A stretch of 64,000 nucleotides of DNA from Bradyrhizobium sp. CCGUVB4N (GTDB lineage: Bacteria; Pseudomonadota; Alphaproteobacteria; Rhizobiales; Xanthobacteraceae): contig NZ_JANADP010000001.1 of the NCBI RefSeq assembly GCF_024199945.1, positions 4,712,001-4,776,000 of the forward strand, written 5' to 3'. The position numbers and the translations under genes were made by a program. A model generated the notes under the pieces. The model made no database searches, was not told the DNA's origin, and worked only from the letters and a program-made list of their open reading frames with translations. How positions within the stretch are numbered: position 1 is the stretch's first letter; every line of letters starts with the position of its first letter. Of the stretch, positions 1 to 8,488 are shown piece after piece.

Positions 1-2
1 CG

Positions 3-515
3 GCGATGTGGCGCGACTATTACGACAAGCGCTATGTCGCGCTGTTCTACCATCTCTATGAGTCCACACGGACGCAGTTCGGCTTCTCGCCGTTCAGGAG
101 CCTGCATGTCGCGCTGAGCGCTGCCGAGGCGGCCCGGGCGTTCCAGCCGACCCGGTCACGCCGGGAGGCCGATGGAGCCCTGCCGGCACTCGTGGCGTAC
201 TACCGCGAGGTCGCAACGGCCGCGCCCGTGGCGTTCGAGGTGGAGGAGGCCGCGCGCCTGGAGCTCGACTGGTGGCAGGCGCGCCGCGAGGCGGTCGGTC
301 CGCAGGACTATGGCCTGACCATCGCGCGCGTGACGGCGCTGACGTACGGCGGCAGCGCGGAGGATGCCGGGATCAGGCGGTTCGGCGTCGCGCGGGCCGA
401 AGCGATGGCTTACCGCGATGCGCGCGGTGAGGGGATTACCGACACCGACTGGGCCGCCATCGAAACCCAGCTGGTCGGCGCCTACCGGTCGCTGAAGGCG
501 AGTGTCGCACGCTAA
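3..515 (+). CDS. Hypothetical protein, probably 5'-truncated by the window edge
   Basis: An open frame runs from the window edge to a TAA at 513-515. The first ATG is at position 6, but no in-frame stop lies before it, so the true start may be outside the window. The visible 169 residues begin with an aromatic, charged stretch (WRDYYDKRYVALFYHLYE) and continue as an Ala/Arg-rich, mostly helical protein with several Trp and Tyr residues. I recognise no family. An N-terminal membrane segment could be missing upstream. A strong hairpin terminator follows 16 bases downstream, which supports this being the real end of a transcription unit. Function unknown. Confidence 0.55.
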   Translation, partial: AMWRDYYDKRYVALFYHLYESTRTQFGFSPFRSLHVALSAAEAARAFQPTRSRREADGALPALVAYYREVATAAPVAFEVEEAARLELDWWQARREAVGPQDYGLTIARVTALTYGGSAEDAGIRRFGVARAEAMAYRDARGEGITDTDWAAIETQLVGAYRSLKASVAR

Positions 516-531
516 ATGGCCTCAAAACGAA

Positions 532-556
532 AAAGCCCCGGCGATGCCGGGGCTTT
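532..556. terminator. Bidirectional intrinsic terminator
   Basis: A GC-rich stem (AAAGCCCCGGC paired with its complement around a short loop) is flanked by A residues on one side and T residues on the other. It lies between two convergent genes, so it can end both the plus-strand gene to its left and the minus-strand porin-like gene to its right. Confidence 0.8.
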
Positions 557-576
557 GACGTCTGAAGTGAAGTTCA

Positions 577-602
577 GCTCAGTACTTTTCGGCTCAGTAC
601 TT
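577..602. repeat. 11-bp direct repeat duplicating the end of the barrel gene
   Basis: The sequence GCTCAGTACTT occurs at 577-587 and again at 592-602. The second copy holds the last codons and stop of the minus-strand barrel gene (Lys-Tyr-stop), so the first copy is a duplicate of the gene's 3' end just beyond the stop codon. It looks like a small slippage duplication. Confidence 0.6.
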
Positions 603-1379
603 GGCGACGACCGGGCCGGTCCAGTTGAAGCGGTAGACCAGCGAGGTCGAGATCGTCTGGTTCCAGCTGTTGGCGCGGATGCTGTTGACGCCGGTCGGCA
701 GGTTGGTGACGTTCGAGATCTCGTCCTGGGTCTTGGCGTTGTAGAAGGCCGAACGGTACTCGGTCTTCATGAACCAGCCGGGGGAGGAGATGCCGAAGAT
801 GTTCAGGCTGTTCTCGACGCCGCCGCCGACGAAGAAGCCGTTGCGGTTGTAGCCGTTCAGGTGAACGCCGCTCGCGCCGCCAGCCAGGGTCGTGAAGTTG
901 GTGCTGCCGAAGTGAGCGCCGGAGTAACCGCCGTTGACGTAGGAGAGAACGTTCGGAGCGACCAGCCAGCCGAGGCGCACACCAGCGGCCCAAGAGTCTT
1001 CCAGCTTCTGGCTGCCAGTGAGGCCGAGGAGCGGATCCTGCACGGTGGAGCGGATGCTGCCGAACTGACCGTCAGCGAACACGCCGGCGACCCAGGTGCC
1101 GCTGAACTGCCAGTCGTAGCCGGCGCCGACGGTGCCGAACCAACCCGAACCACCCTGACGCTGGGTGATGGTCAGCGGAACAGCGCCGACGGTCGACTGG
1201 ACGGACTGGTCGGAGTTCGAGAGACCGCCGCCGCCACCGCCGAACACGTAGAAGCCGGTCCAGCTGGCAACCGGGGCAACCACCGGGGCCTTGACGTAGG
1301 GACGGGCAGCAAGGTCGGCCGCCGAGGCCGAACCGGTCATCGCCGCGACCGCGGTCAGTGCGAGTGCAATCTTCTTCAT
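594..1379 (-). CDS. Outer-membrane beta-barrel protein (Omp25/31, RopB-like)
   Basis: The 261-residue product starts with a classic Sec signal peptide (MKKIALALTAVAAMTGSASA) and the mature N-terminus ADLAARPY typical of rhizobial Omp25/31-like barrels. The body is rich in Gly, Ser, Asn and aromatic residues in alternating patterns (WTGFYVFGGGGG, GAGYDWQFSG, GVRLGWLVAP) as expected for an eight-stranded barrel, and it ends in Tyr, giving a C-terminal aromatic residue for Bam recognition. A paralogue at 7721-8488 shares the signal, the ADLAARPY motif and a GPVxAKY end. It is a surface structural protein; no specific ligand can be inferred. Confidence 0.88.
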   Translation of the reverse strand: MKKIALALTAVAAMTGSASAADLAARPYVKAPVVAPVASWTGFYVFGGGGGGLSNSDQSVQSTVGAVPLTITQRQGGSGWFGTVGAGYDWQFSGTWVAGVFADGQFGSIRSTVQDPLLGLTGSQKLEDSWAAGVRLGWLVAPNVLSYVNGGYSGAHFGSTNFTTLAGGASGVHLNGYNRNGFFVGGGVENSLNIFGISSPGWFMKTEYRSAFYNAKTQDEISNVTNLPTGVNSIRANSWNQTISTSLVYRFNWTGPVVAKY

Positions 1380-1762
1380 GATAAAATCCCCAACCTTGGT
1401 CCGTAGCAGGCGCGAGCGCTCTGAAGTCCGTGTGATCTGATGCCCGGACTATAGACGGTTCTCTCCGAAATGCTGTTGCAGGGCAGGCACAGTTGCCGGA
1501 AAACGCCCGCCAGCCGGGTCTAGGGGCGGTCTTGCTCGGTTTCAGAAAAACCATGTAGTTTCAATTCATTACGCGAATTTCGGCGTCTCCCGTTTCGGTA
1601 GGTTTTCGTTAGGAATTCGCCTTTGTCCGAAACGGAGGCAATCCTGCCTCAGCCCTTGGCTTGCCGTCGGGCCACTGTGAGTCGCTGGCCGAGTCGCGCT
1701 TTGGAGGATGCGAATCCCGCGGATCGATCGTCGGCGAGGGGCTGCACCGTCTCCGCAAATGA
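1380..1762. other. Intergenic stretch upstream of the barrel gene
   Basis: About 380 bases lie between the barrel gene start and the parE terminator. They should contain the minus-strand barrel promoter, but I cannot assign -35 or -10 boxes with confidence. I see no convincing small gene or RNA. The plus-strand open frame here and into parE has the Ser/Arg-rich composition of an antisense shadow. Confidence 0.4.
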
Positions 1763-1790
1763 AAAAGCCCCGGCGTCGGCCGGGGCTTTT
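1763..1790 (-). terminator. Intrinsic terminator of parE
   Basis: AAAAGCCCCGGC and its exact complement GCCGGGGCTTTT are separated by a 4-base loop. It lies about 18 bases past the parE stop. Read on the minus strand the stem is followed by T residues, fitting rho-independent termination. The flanks are symmetrical, so it could work both ways. Confidence 0.8.
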
Positions 1791-1807
1791 CAGCGGGAAC
1801 CGCCGTC

Positions 1808-3856
1808 TCAGACGTCGAGCAGCTCGTCGCTGGCGAACTCGGCCTTGTCGGAGATGAAGGCGAAACGTGCCTCGGCCTTGGTGCCCATCAGGCGCTCGAC
1901 CGAGTCGGCCGTGGTGTCGCGATCGTCGGGCAGCAGGACCACCTTGAGCAGCGTCCGCTTGACCGGATCCATGGTGGTTTCCTTGAGCTGCGCCGGCATC
2001 ATCTCGCCGAGGCCTTTGAAGCGATTCACCTCGACCTTGGCGTTGGCGTTGAACGCGCTCTTGATCAGCTCTTCCTTGTGCTTGTCGTCGCGCGCGTAGA
2101 CCGACTTCTGGCCGTGGGTCAGCTTGTAGAGCGGTGGCACGGCGAGGAAGAGATGTCCTTCGTCGATCAGTTTCGGTATCTGCCGGTAGAAGAAGGTGAT
2201 CAGCAGCGAAGCGATGTGCGCGCCGTCGACGTCGGCGTCGGTCATGATGATGATGCGCTGATAGCGCAGATCCTCTTCGCGATACTGCAGGAGCTGGCCG
2301 CAGCCGATCGCCTGCACGAGGTCGGAGAGCTGGGCGTTCGCCGTCAGCTTGTCCTTGCCTGCGGAGGCGACGTTGAGGATTTTTCCGCGCAACGGCAGCA
2401 CGGCTTGCGTCTTGCGATCGCGCGCCTGCTTGGCGCTGCCGCCGGCCGAGTCACCCTCGACGATGAAAAGCTCGGAGCCTTCGGTGCCGGCGTCGGTGCA
2501 GTCGGCGAGCTTGCCGGGCAGGCGCAGCTTCTTGCCGGCGGTCTTGCGCGCCGTCTCCTTTTCCTGACGACGGCGCAGCCGCTCTTCAGCGCGGTCGATC
2601 ACGAAGTCGAGCAGCCGGTTGGCCATGTTCGGATTGCCCGACAGCCAATGGTCGAACGGATCCTTCATCGCCTGTTCGACGATCCGCTGCGCTTCCGCAG
2701 TAGCCAGACGATCCTTGGTTTGGCCCTGGAATTCAGGCTCGCGCACGAACACCGACAGCATCACGGCGGCGCCAACCATCACGTCTTCCGAGGTGATGGA
2801 CGAGGCACGCTTGCCCTGGCCGACGCGCTCGGCGTGATCCTTCAGGCCGCGCAGCAGCGCGCTGCGCAGGCCGGATTCGTGCGTGCCGCCATCGGGCGTC
2901 GGCACGGTGTTGGTGTAGGAGGAGAGGAAGCCGTCCGCATCCGCGGTCCACGCAACGGCCCATTCGCAGGCGCCATGTGCGCCGTTGCGGCCCGACTTGC
3001 CGGAGAAGATGTCGGGATGCACCAGCGTGTCGGCGTGGATCGCCGCGGCCAGATAATCCTTGAGGCCGCCGGGGAAGTGGAAGGTCGCTTCCGCCGGCAC
3101 GTCCTCGACGCCCTTGAGCAGCTCGGGCGCGCAATTCCAGCGGATTTCGACGCCGCCGAACAGATACGCTTTCGAGCGCGTCATCTTGAACAGGCGCTGC
3201 GGCTTGAACGCGGCCTTGGCGCCGAAGATGTCGGTGTCGGGTTTGAACCGCACGCGCGTGCCGCGGCGGTTGTTGACCTTGCCGAGGTCCTCGAGCTTGC
3301 CCTTGGGGTGGCCGCGCTCGAAATTCATGCGGTAGAGCTTCTGGCTGCGCGCGACTTCGACCTCGAGCCGCGAGGAGAGGGCGTTCACGACGGAGATGCC
3401 GACGCCGTGCAGACCGCCCGAGGTCTCGTAGACCTTGCTGTCGAACTTGCCGCCCGAATGCAGCGTGCACATGATGACTTCAAGCGCCGACTTCTTCGGG
3501 AACTTCGGATGCGGATCGATCGGGATGCCGCGACCATTGTCGGTGACGGTGAGGAAGCCGTCTGCCGAAAGCTCGACGCCGATGAATGTTGCGTGTCCCG
3601 CCAGCGCCTCGTCCATCGAGTTGTCGATGACTTCGGCGAACAGGTGGTGCAGCGCCTTCTCGTCGGTGCCGCCGATATACATGCCGGGCCGGCGCCGGAC
3701 CGGTTCCAGGCCCTCGAGCACCTCGATGTCGGCGGCCGTGTAATCGGCCTCGCCACCGCTCGCGCGTGGCGCTGCCTTCGCGGCAGTCGCGCGTCCCTTC
3801 GGCTCATTGCCGTCGAACAAATCGTCTTTGCTTTTTGTTTTCAACTGCTTGGACAT
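1808..3856 (-). CDS. parE: DNA topoisomerase IV subunit B (ParE)
   Basis: This 682-residue type IIA topoisomerase ATPase subunit pairs with ParC to decatenate daughter chromosomes. The N-terminal GHKL ATPase is clear: RRRPGMYIGGTDEKALHH, the Mg-binding EVIDNSMDEA helix, the DNGRGIP loop and the glycine-rich GGLHGVGISVVNALS loop. A transducer domain follows, then a TOPRIM domain with EGDSAGGSAKQARDR and the acidic metal motif MTDADVDGAHI. The short C-terminus without a large insertion favours ParE over GyrB, as does the Lys-rich N-terminal tail (MSKQLKTKSKDDLFDGNEP) typical of alphaproteobacterial ParE. It is monocistronic, with its own terminator. Confidence 0.95.
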   Translation of the reverse strand: MSKQLKTKSKDDLFDGNEPKGRATAAKAAPRASGGEADYTAADIEVLEGLEPVRRRPGMYIGGTDEKALHHLFAEVIDNSMDEALAGHATFIGVELSADGFLTVTDNGRGIPIDPHPKFPKKSALEVIMCTLHSGGKFDSKVYETSGGLHGVGISVVNALSSRLEVEVARSQKLYRMNFERGHPKGKLEDLGKVNNRRGTRVRFKPDTDIFGAKAAFKPQRLFKMTRSKAYLFGGVEIRWNCAPELLKGVEDVPAEATFHFPGGLKDYLAAAIHADTLVHPDIFSGKSGRNGAHGACEWAVAWTADADGFLSSYTNTVPTPDGGTHESGLRSALLRGLKDHAERVGQGKRASSITSEDVMVGAAVMLSVFVREPEFQGQTKDRLATAEAQRIVEQAMKDPFDHWLSGNPNMANRLLDFVIDRAEERLRRRQEKETARKTAGKKLRLPGKLADCTDAGTEGSELFIVEGDSAGGSAKQARDRKTQAVLPLRGKILNVASAGKDKLTANAQLSDLVQAIGCGQLLQYREEDLRYQRIIIMTDADVDGAHIASLLITFFYRQIPKLIDEGHLFLAVPPLYKLTHGQKSVYARDDKHKEELIKSAFNANAKVEVNRFKGLGEMMPAQLKETTMDPVKRTLLKVVLLPDDRDTTADSVERLMGTKAEARFAFISDKAEFASDELLDV

Positions 3857-4044
3857 ATATCTTGATGCGTTTTGAGGGCCGCAGAAGCGGCGAATCGGTT
3901 AGGCCGACTATGCCACTTCTGGCCCCGAAAGGTTACCGCAGCGCCGGCCGGACGCTGTGGGTGGGAGCTAATGCCGGCGATTTTACGCCGCAAGCCAACC
4001 AAGTCCCGGCAATTTGACGCTGCTGTCCGGCCATAGCCGGTTTT

Positions 4045-4061
4045 TGTGACTTGATGTCACA
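4045..4061. promoter_or_regulatory. TGTGAC-N5-GTCACA palindrome upstream of the DedA gene
   Basis: A perfect inverted repeat with 6-base arms lies 70 bases upstream of the DedA-family start codon. It resembles a CRP-type half-site pair, but the spacing (TGTGA-N7-TCACA) is one base longer than the enterobacterial consensus. It could be an operator for the DedA gene or for parE, which starts about 190 bases away on the other strand. The regulator is unknown. Confidence 0.35.
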
Positions 4062-4130
4062 CAACCCCTTGGCTTACCAGTCTTTTCCATCTGACAGGAC
4101 CTCGAGGCGGGGCGGGAAGGCTATTCTGGA

Positions 4131-4661
4131 ATGGAGCAGTACGCGCACGCACTGGCCGATTTCGTGCGCCATCACCAGGCTTGGGCTGCTCCGATCGTGT
4201 TCCTGCTGGCGTTCGGGGAATCGCTGGCCTTCATCTCGCTGCTGATCCCGGCCTGGGGCGCGCTGGTCGCCATCGGCGCCCTGATCGGGGTGAGCGGCAT
4301 CAGCTTTTATCCGGTCTGGATCGCCGGAGGCATTGGTGCCGCGCTGGGCGACTGGGTCTCCTACTGGTTCGGCTTTCGTTACAAGGAGCGGGTCGCACAG
4401 ATGTGGCCGCTCTCGCGCTATCCGGAACTTCTGCCCAAGGGCGAGGCCTTCGTGCGCACCTGGGGCGTGCCCAGCATCTTCATCGGCCGCTTCTTCGGCC
4501 CCTTGCGCGCCTCCGTGCCGCTCGCCGCCGGCATTTTCGAAATGCCGTACTGGAGCTTCCAGGCCGCCAATTTCGTCTCGGCGCTGGTCTGGTCGGCGGC
4601 ACTCCTGCTGTTCGGCGACGTGATCGCGAAGATCATGGAATGGCTCTGGCGGGTGATCTGA
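4131..4661 (+). CDS. DedA-family (SNARE-associated/VTT domain) membrane protein
   Basis: A 176-residue polytopic inner-membrane protein. DedA proteins are linked to undecaprenyl-phosphate and phospholipid flipping and to membrane homeostasis. The family features are visible: an N-terminal FGESLAFISLLIPAWGALVAIGAL segment, a G-x-x-x-G-D region (GGIGAALGDWVSYWFGFRY), the conserved FIGRFFGPLRASVPLAAGIFEMPYWSF block with its Arg and Gly-Pro signature, and a last hydrophobic helix. Length is a little short of the 200-220 typical of E. coli homologues. It stands alone between parE and the PaiB-like gene. The specific lipid substrate cannot be told. Confidence 0.85.
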   Translation: MEQYAHALADFVRHHQAWAAPIVFLLAFGESLAFISLLIPAWGALVAIGALIGVSGISFYPVWIAGGIGAALGDWVSYWFGFRYKERVAQMWPLSRYPELLPKGEAFVRTWGVPSIFIGRFFGPLRASVPLAAGIFEMPYWSFQAANFVSALVWSAALLLFGDVIAKIMEWLWRVI

Positions 4662-4886
4662 CGCCGCGAACCTTGACGGAAACCGCATCTCGCCCTATAG
4701 CCGCGCGCCATGATCAACGCCGCGACCATCCTGTTCGCCCGTCGCCGCCGCCGCTCTTTAGCGGTTTGGGCGGTCGATCGCGTTTGAGATCATCGTCTTT
4801 GCCGCTGGATCCGATCCGCGGCATTCTCTCTCCTGTCAGCGCGATCTGATCCGGCGGCCCCCAAGGAGGCCCAGCAGGAGACCACG

Positions 4887-5570
4887 ATGTACACGCCACC
4901 CTTTTTCAAGCCGGACCGCGCCACGAGCCTGAAATTCGCAGGCGAGCGCGGTTTCGGCACCATCTGCGCCTTCGATGGCCAAAAGCCGATCGCGTCGCCG
5001 CTGCCGTTCTATCTAACCTATTCCGCCGACGGCACGCCGCAGGCCGCCTTTCATGTCGCCCGTCACAATCCGCTGGTAAAGCTTGCGGATGGCGCGACGT
5101 CCTGGCTGCTCGCGGTCAACGGCCCCGATGCCTACGTATCGCCCGACTGGTACGTCTCGCCGGATCAGGTGCCGACCTGGCTCTACCAGTCGGTGCATTT
5201 GAGCGGAGCTGTCAGGCTGTTGTCGGACGATGAGTTGGCGCTGCAGATCGACACGCTCAGCGACATCTTCGAGAACTGGCTGATGCCAAAGAAGCCGTGG
5301 ACGTCGGCCAAGATGACGGCGGGCCGGCTCGAGACGATGAAGAAGGGGATCGTGGGTCTGGTGATGATGGTCGAAGAGGTCGAAGGCAGCTTCAAGCTCA
5401 ACCAGCACAAGTCCGATGCCGACTATATGGCGATCGCCGATGCGCTGGGCTCGCAGGCGGATGCGGACTCGCGCGCGATCGCAAGCCTGATGCGCGAAGC
5501 GAGACCGTTGGCCTTCGCAACAGATGCGATACAAGCACAACAAGCGCTTGCGCCTGAAGGGGGCGTGTGA
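4887..5570 (+). CDS. PaiB-like FMN-binding protein
   Basis: The 227-residue product matches the PaiB family (FMN-binding negative transcriptional regulator): MYTPPFFKPDRA at the N-terminus, the split-barrel flavin fold with ASPLPFYLTY and HVARHNPL, the YVSPDWYVSPDQVPTWLYQSVHLSG core, and a C-terminal GIVGLVMMVEEVEGSFKLNQHKSDADY segment, all hallmarks of the family. B. subtilis PaiB was described as a repressor of sporulation and protease genes, but many homologues may instead be flavin-binding enzymes. An AGGAGG-like ribosome site lies upstream. The stop codon overlaps the start of argC by one base, so the two are translationally coupled. Confidence 0.88.
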   Translation: MYTPPFFKPDRATSLKFAGERGFGTICAFDGQKPIASPLPFYLTYSADGTPQAAFHVARHNPLVKLADGATSWLLAVNGPDAYVSPDWYVSPDQVPTWLYQSVHLSGAVRLLSDDELALQIDTLSDIFENWLMPKKPWTSAKMTAGRLETMKKGIVGLVMMVEEVEGSFKLNQHKSDADYMAIADALGSQADADSRAIASLMREARPLAFATDAIQAQQALAPEGGV

Positions 5571-6619
5571 TGAGCACGAAGAAGAAGATCGGTATTCTCG
5601 GCGCGTCCGGTTACACCGGAGCCGACGCGGTGCGCCTGCTGGCACGGCACCCGAATGCCGAGATCACCGCGCTCACCGCCAACACCCATGCCGGCAAGGC
5701 CATGAGTGAAGTGTTTCCGCACTTCTTCATGCTCGAGCTGCCAAGGCTCGTGGAGTGGCAGAAGGTCGACTGGACCAAGCTCGACGCAGTGCTCTGCGGG
5801 CTGCCGCACGGCACCACGCAAGAGATCATCGCGGCCGTGCTCAAGGCCAATCCGAAGATCAGGATCCTCGATATGTCCGCGGATTTTCGCCCGCGCAACA
5901 AGGACACCTACGCGCAGTGGTACGGCCATGAGCACCGCGCGCTCGAACTGCAAGGTGAAGCGGTCTATGGGTTGACCGAATTCTACCGGGAGAAGATCGC
6001 TTCGGCACGGCTGGTCGCCTGTCCCGGCTGTTATCCGACCGCGGCGTTGCTGGCGTTGGTTCCGCTGGCGAAGGCCAGGCTGATCGACGTTGATGACATC
6101 ATCATTGACGCGAAATCGGGCCTCACCGGAGCCGGTCGCGGGCTGAAGCAGAACACGCTGTTCAGCGAAGCGGGCGAGGGGCTGTCGCCCTATTCGGTCG
6201 GCACGCACCGGCATGCGCCTGAAATCGAGCAGGAGATCAGCCTTGCTGCGGGCTCGGCGGTGACGGTGAATTTCACGCCGCATCTGATTCCGATGGCGCG
6301 GGGCGAATTCTGTACCTCCTACGTCAAGCTCAACGGTGCAACGCCCGACGATTTGCGGGCGGCGCTGCAGAATGCGTACGCGAACGAGCCGTTCGTGCAT
6401 GTCGCCCCAAAGGGCGTGCTGCCACAGACGCAGAACGTGCGCGGCTCCAACTATGTCCAGATCGGCGTCGTTGCCGACCGCATCAAGGATCGGGCGATCG
6501 TGCTTTCGACGCTCGACAATCTGGTGAAGGGCTCGGCCGGTCAGGCGATCCAGAACATGAACCTGATGTTCGGATTTCCTGAGACCGCAGGGCTTGAGCA
6601 GATCGCGCTGTTTCCATAA
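5570..6619 (+). CDS. argC: N-acetyl-gamma-glutamyl-phosphate reductase, type 1
   Basis: ArgC reduces N-acetyl-glutamyl-5-phosphate to the semialdehyde with NADPH, the third step of arginine synthesis. This 349-residue product is full length for the type 1 family: Rossmann motif GASGYTGADAVRLLARHP at residues 11-28, the LCGLPHGTTQE loop, DMSADFRPRN, and the catalytic Cys154 in CPGCYPTAAL. Later GLTGAGRGLKQNTLFSE and HRHAPEIEQE match the dimer and active-site region. ATG at 5570 overlaps the stop of the PaiB-like gene (TGATG); a GTG one codon earlier is also possible. Unusually, a second, type 2 ArgC gene follows 46 bases downstream. Confidence 0.93.
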   Translation: MSTKKKIGILGASGYTGADAVRLLARHPNAEITALTANTHAGKAMSEVFPHFFMLELPRLVEWQKVDWTKLDAVLCGLPHGTTQEIIAAVLKANPKIRILDMSADFRPRNKDTYAQWYGHEHRALELQGEAVYGLTEFYREKIASARLVACPGCYPTAALLALVPLAKARLIDVDDIIIDAKSGLTGAGRGLKQNTLFSEAGEGLSPYSVGTHRHAPEIEQEISLAAGSAVTVNFTPHLIPMARGEFCTSYVKLNGATPDDLRAALQNAYANEPFVHVAPKGVLPQTQNVRGSNYVQIGVVADRIKDRAIVLSTLDNLVKGSAGQAIQNMNLMFGFPETAGLEQIALFP

Positions 6620-6665
6620 GGCGAGGCGCCGACGGTGATACGAACAAGCTCGAAAGGAGCGTGCC

Positions 6666-7655
6666 ATGAGTCTTTCTGAAGTCGACGCCAAACAGGCCTC
6701 GAGCAGCGCCGCAACGACAAAGCCCGCCACCGTCTTCGTCGACGGCGGCTCCGGCACGACCGGGCTCGGCATCAATGAGCGGCTCAAGCTGCAGAACGAC
6801 GTCGTGGTGAAGACCATTGCCGACGACAAGCGCAAGGATCCTGCGGCCAAGAAGGCGCTGATGGAGGAGGTGGATCTCGTCATCCTCTGCCTGCCCGATG
6901 ATGCCGCCAGGGAAACGGTCGCGCTGATCGACAGCATGGGCACCTCGGGCCCGAAGGTGCTCGACGCCTCGACCGCCTACCGGGTTGCGCCGGACTGGGC
7001 CTACGGCTTTCCGGAGCTCGCCCCGGACCAGGCCAGCAGGATCAAGGCCGCGAAGAAGGTCTCCAATCCCGGCTGCTATCCGACCGGCGGCATCGCGCTG
7101 CTGCGGCCGATCGTGGATGCCGGCCTGTTGCCGCCTGACTATCCCATCAGCGTCAATGCGGTGAGCGGCTATTCCGGCGGCGGCAAGTCGATGATCGCGA
7201 GCTTTGAAGACGGCAGCGCGCCGTCCTTCGAGCTCTATGGCCTCGGCTTCGAGCACAAGCATCTGCCGGAGCTGCAGCTCTATTCGAACCTGACCCGGCG
7301 GCCGATCTTCATTCCCTCGGTCGGCAATTACCGGCAGGGCATGCTGGTCTCGATCCCGCTCCAGCTCGACACGCTGCCGGGCAAGCCCAGCGGCGCCGAT
7401 CTGCAGGCCGCGCTCGCAAAACGCTACGCGGGTTCGAAATACGTCTCGGCGATGCCGCTTCAGAACGAAGCGACCAAGGGCGGCCGGCTCGAACCGGAAG
7501 CGCTCAACGAGACCAACATGCTCGAGCTCTACGTCTTCGCCAGCGACAAGTATCACCAGGCGGTGCTGGTCGCGCGGCTGGACAATCTCGGCAAGGGCGC
7601 CTCGGGCGCAGCCGTGCAGAACATGCGGCTGATGCTGGAGCTGCCGGAGGAGTAG
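6666..7655 (+). CDS. argC: N-acetyl-gamma-glutamyl-phosphate reductase, type 2
   Basis: A 329-residue reductase of the shorter, distantly related type 2 ArgC family. It has VFVDGGSGTTGLGINERL in place of the type 1 GASGYTG loop, LVILCLPDDAARE, the DASTAYR motif, catalytic Cys137 in NPGCYPTGG, and SGYSGGGKSMI followed by FEHKHLPE, all type 2 signatures. It should carry out the same NADPH-dependent step as the gene before it. An AGGAG ribosome site precedes the ATG. The first 20 residues are a low-complexity extension (Ser/Ala-rich). Having both types side by side is redundant unless one has a different acyl-amino-acid phosphate substrate. Confidence 0.9.
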   Translation: MSLSEVDAKQASSSAATTKPATVFVDGGSGTTGLGINERLKLQNDVVVKTIADDKRKDPAAKKALMEEVDLVILCLPDDAARETVALIDSMGTSGPKVLDASTAYRVAPDWAYGFPELAPDQASRIKAAKKVSNPGCYPTGGIALLRPIVDAGLLPPDYPISVNAVSGYSGGGKSMIASFEDGSAPSFELYGLGFEHKHLPELQLYSNLTRRPIFIPSVGNYRQGMLVSIPLQLDTLPGKPSGADLQAALAKRYAGSKYVSAMPLQNEATKGGRLEPEALNETNMLELYVFASDKYHQAVLVARLDNLGKGASGAAVQNMRLMLELPEE

Positions 7656-7666
7656 GGCGCTGTTCG

Positions 7667-7709
7667 CCGCACGCAGAGCAGCACTTCTTCAGTGATGCGC
7701 TGCGTGCGG
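7667..7709. terminator. Hairpin between convergent argC type 2 and barrel genes
   Basis: CCGCACGCAG at 7667-7676 pairs with CTGCGTGCGG at 7700-7709, and the intervening bases can pair partly. There is no clear T run. Its position between two convergent genes makes a shared terminator the simplest reading. Confidence 0.55.
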
Positions 7710-7720
7710 GACTCCAGACC

Positions 7721-8488
7721 TCAGTACTTGGCGATGACCGGGCCGCCGAACTTGTAGTTGATGCGGGCCGTGATCAGGTCGACATCCTGACGAATGCTAT
7801 CGGTGCGCGAGAACGTGCCGACCGGCGCGAGCGCGCCGTTGGCCGTGAGCGTGACGTCGTGGCGGCCCATGAACAGGTGATCGTATTCGAGGCCGACCGA
7901 CCAGTTCGGGGCAAAACCGTACTCGAAGCCGACGCCGACCGTGCCGCCCCAGCGGGTCTCGTTGGCACCATCGAACTCGGCCCCGGCAAGACCGCCTGTA
8001 CCGATGCCGCGGTACTGATTGCTGGTGACCGCGGCGCCGCCCTTCACATAGAGCAGCGCATTGTTCCAGGCGTAGCCGACCTGGCCGGTGAACAGCCCGA
8101 AGGCGTCGATATGGGTGCGGTTCGCGACGCCAAGCACGGCGCTGGTATTCCGACCCGAGAGATCGGCCCAGTCACCCTGCGCTTCGAGGCCAAACACGAA
8201 GGCGCTGCTCTGCCAGCGATAGCCGATCTGGCCGCCGGCGACGGCGCCCGTCGCATCATGGCAGCCTTCGGCGATGCCGACCGGGAAGCCGGCGGTTCCG
8301 TTCCAGCAATTGTGCGAGGAGCCATAGCCACCGTTGGCGCCGATGTAGAAGCCGCTCCAGTCATAGACGGTGGCGATCATCGGCGGCGCCTTGGTGTAGG
8401 GGCGGGCAGCGAGGTCGGCAGCGTTGGCTTGCGTCGCGACGGCGGCGAGCGAAACCGCGCCGAGTGCGAAAATCATTTTCCGGTTCAT
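7721..8488 (-). CDS. Outer-membrane beta-barrel protein (Omp25/31-like)
   Basis: A 255-residue barrel protein with a Sec signal peptide (MNRKMIFALGAVSLAAVATQANA), then ADLAARPYTKAPP. Alternating aromatic/polar strands are visible throughout (YDWSGFYIGANGGYG, GQIGYRWQSSAFVFGLEAQGDW, GTVGVGFEYGFAPNWSVGLEYDHLFMG, ITARINYKFGGPVIAKY). The EYDHLFMG and NYKFGGPV motifs are characteristic of rhizobial and Brucella-type Omp31 homologues. It ends in Tyr. Two Cys residues in the first loop (residues near 57 and 71) could form a surface disulfide. It is paralogous to the barrel at 594-1379. Confidence 0.88.
   Translation of the reverse strand: MNRKMIFALGAVSLAAVATQANAADLAARPYTKAPPMIATVYDWSGFYIGANGGYGSSHNCWNGTAGFPVGIAEGCHDATGAVAGGQIGYRWQSSAFVFGLEAQGDWADLSGRNTSAVLGVANRTHIDAFGLFTGQVGYAWNNALLYVKGGAAVTSNQYRGIGTGGLAGAEFDGANETRWGGTVGVGFEYGFAPNWSVGLEYDHLFMGRHDVTLTANGALAPVGTFSRTDSIRQDVDLITARINYKFGGPVIAKY

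Noticed and set aside
2078..3865. 595-codon plus-strand open frame
   Set aside because: It is antisense to parE over its whole length. The translation is Arg/Val/Ala-rich with no family motif, whereas parE has full catalytic motifs.
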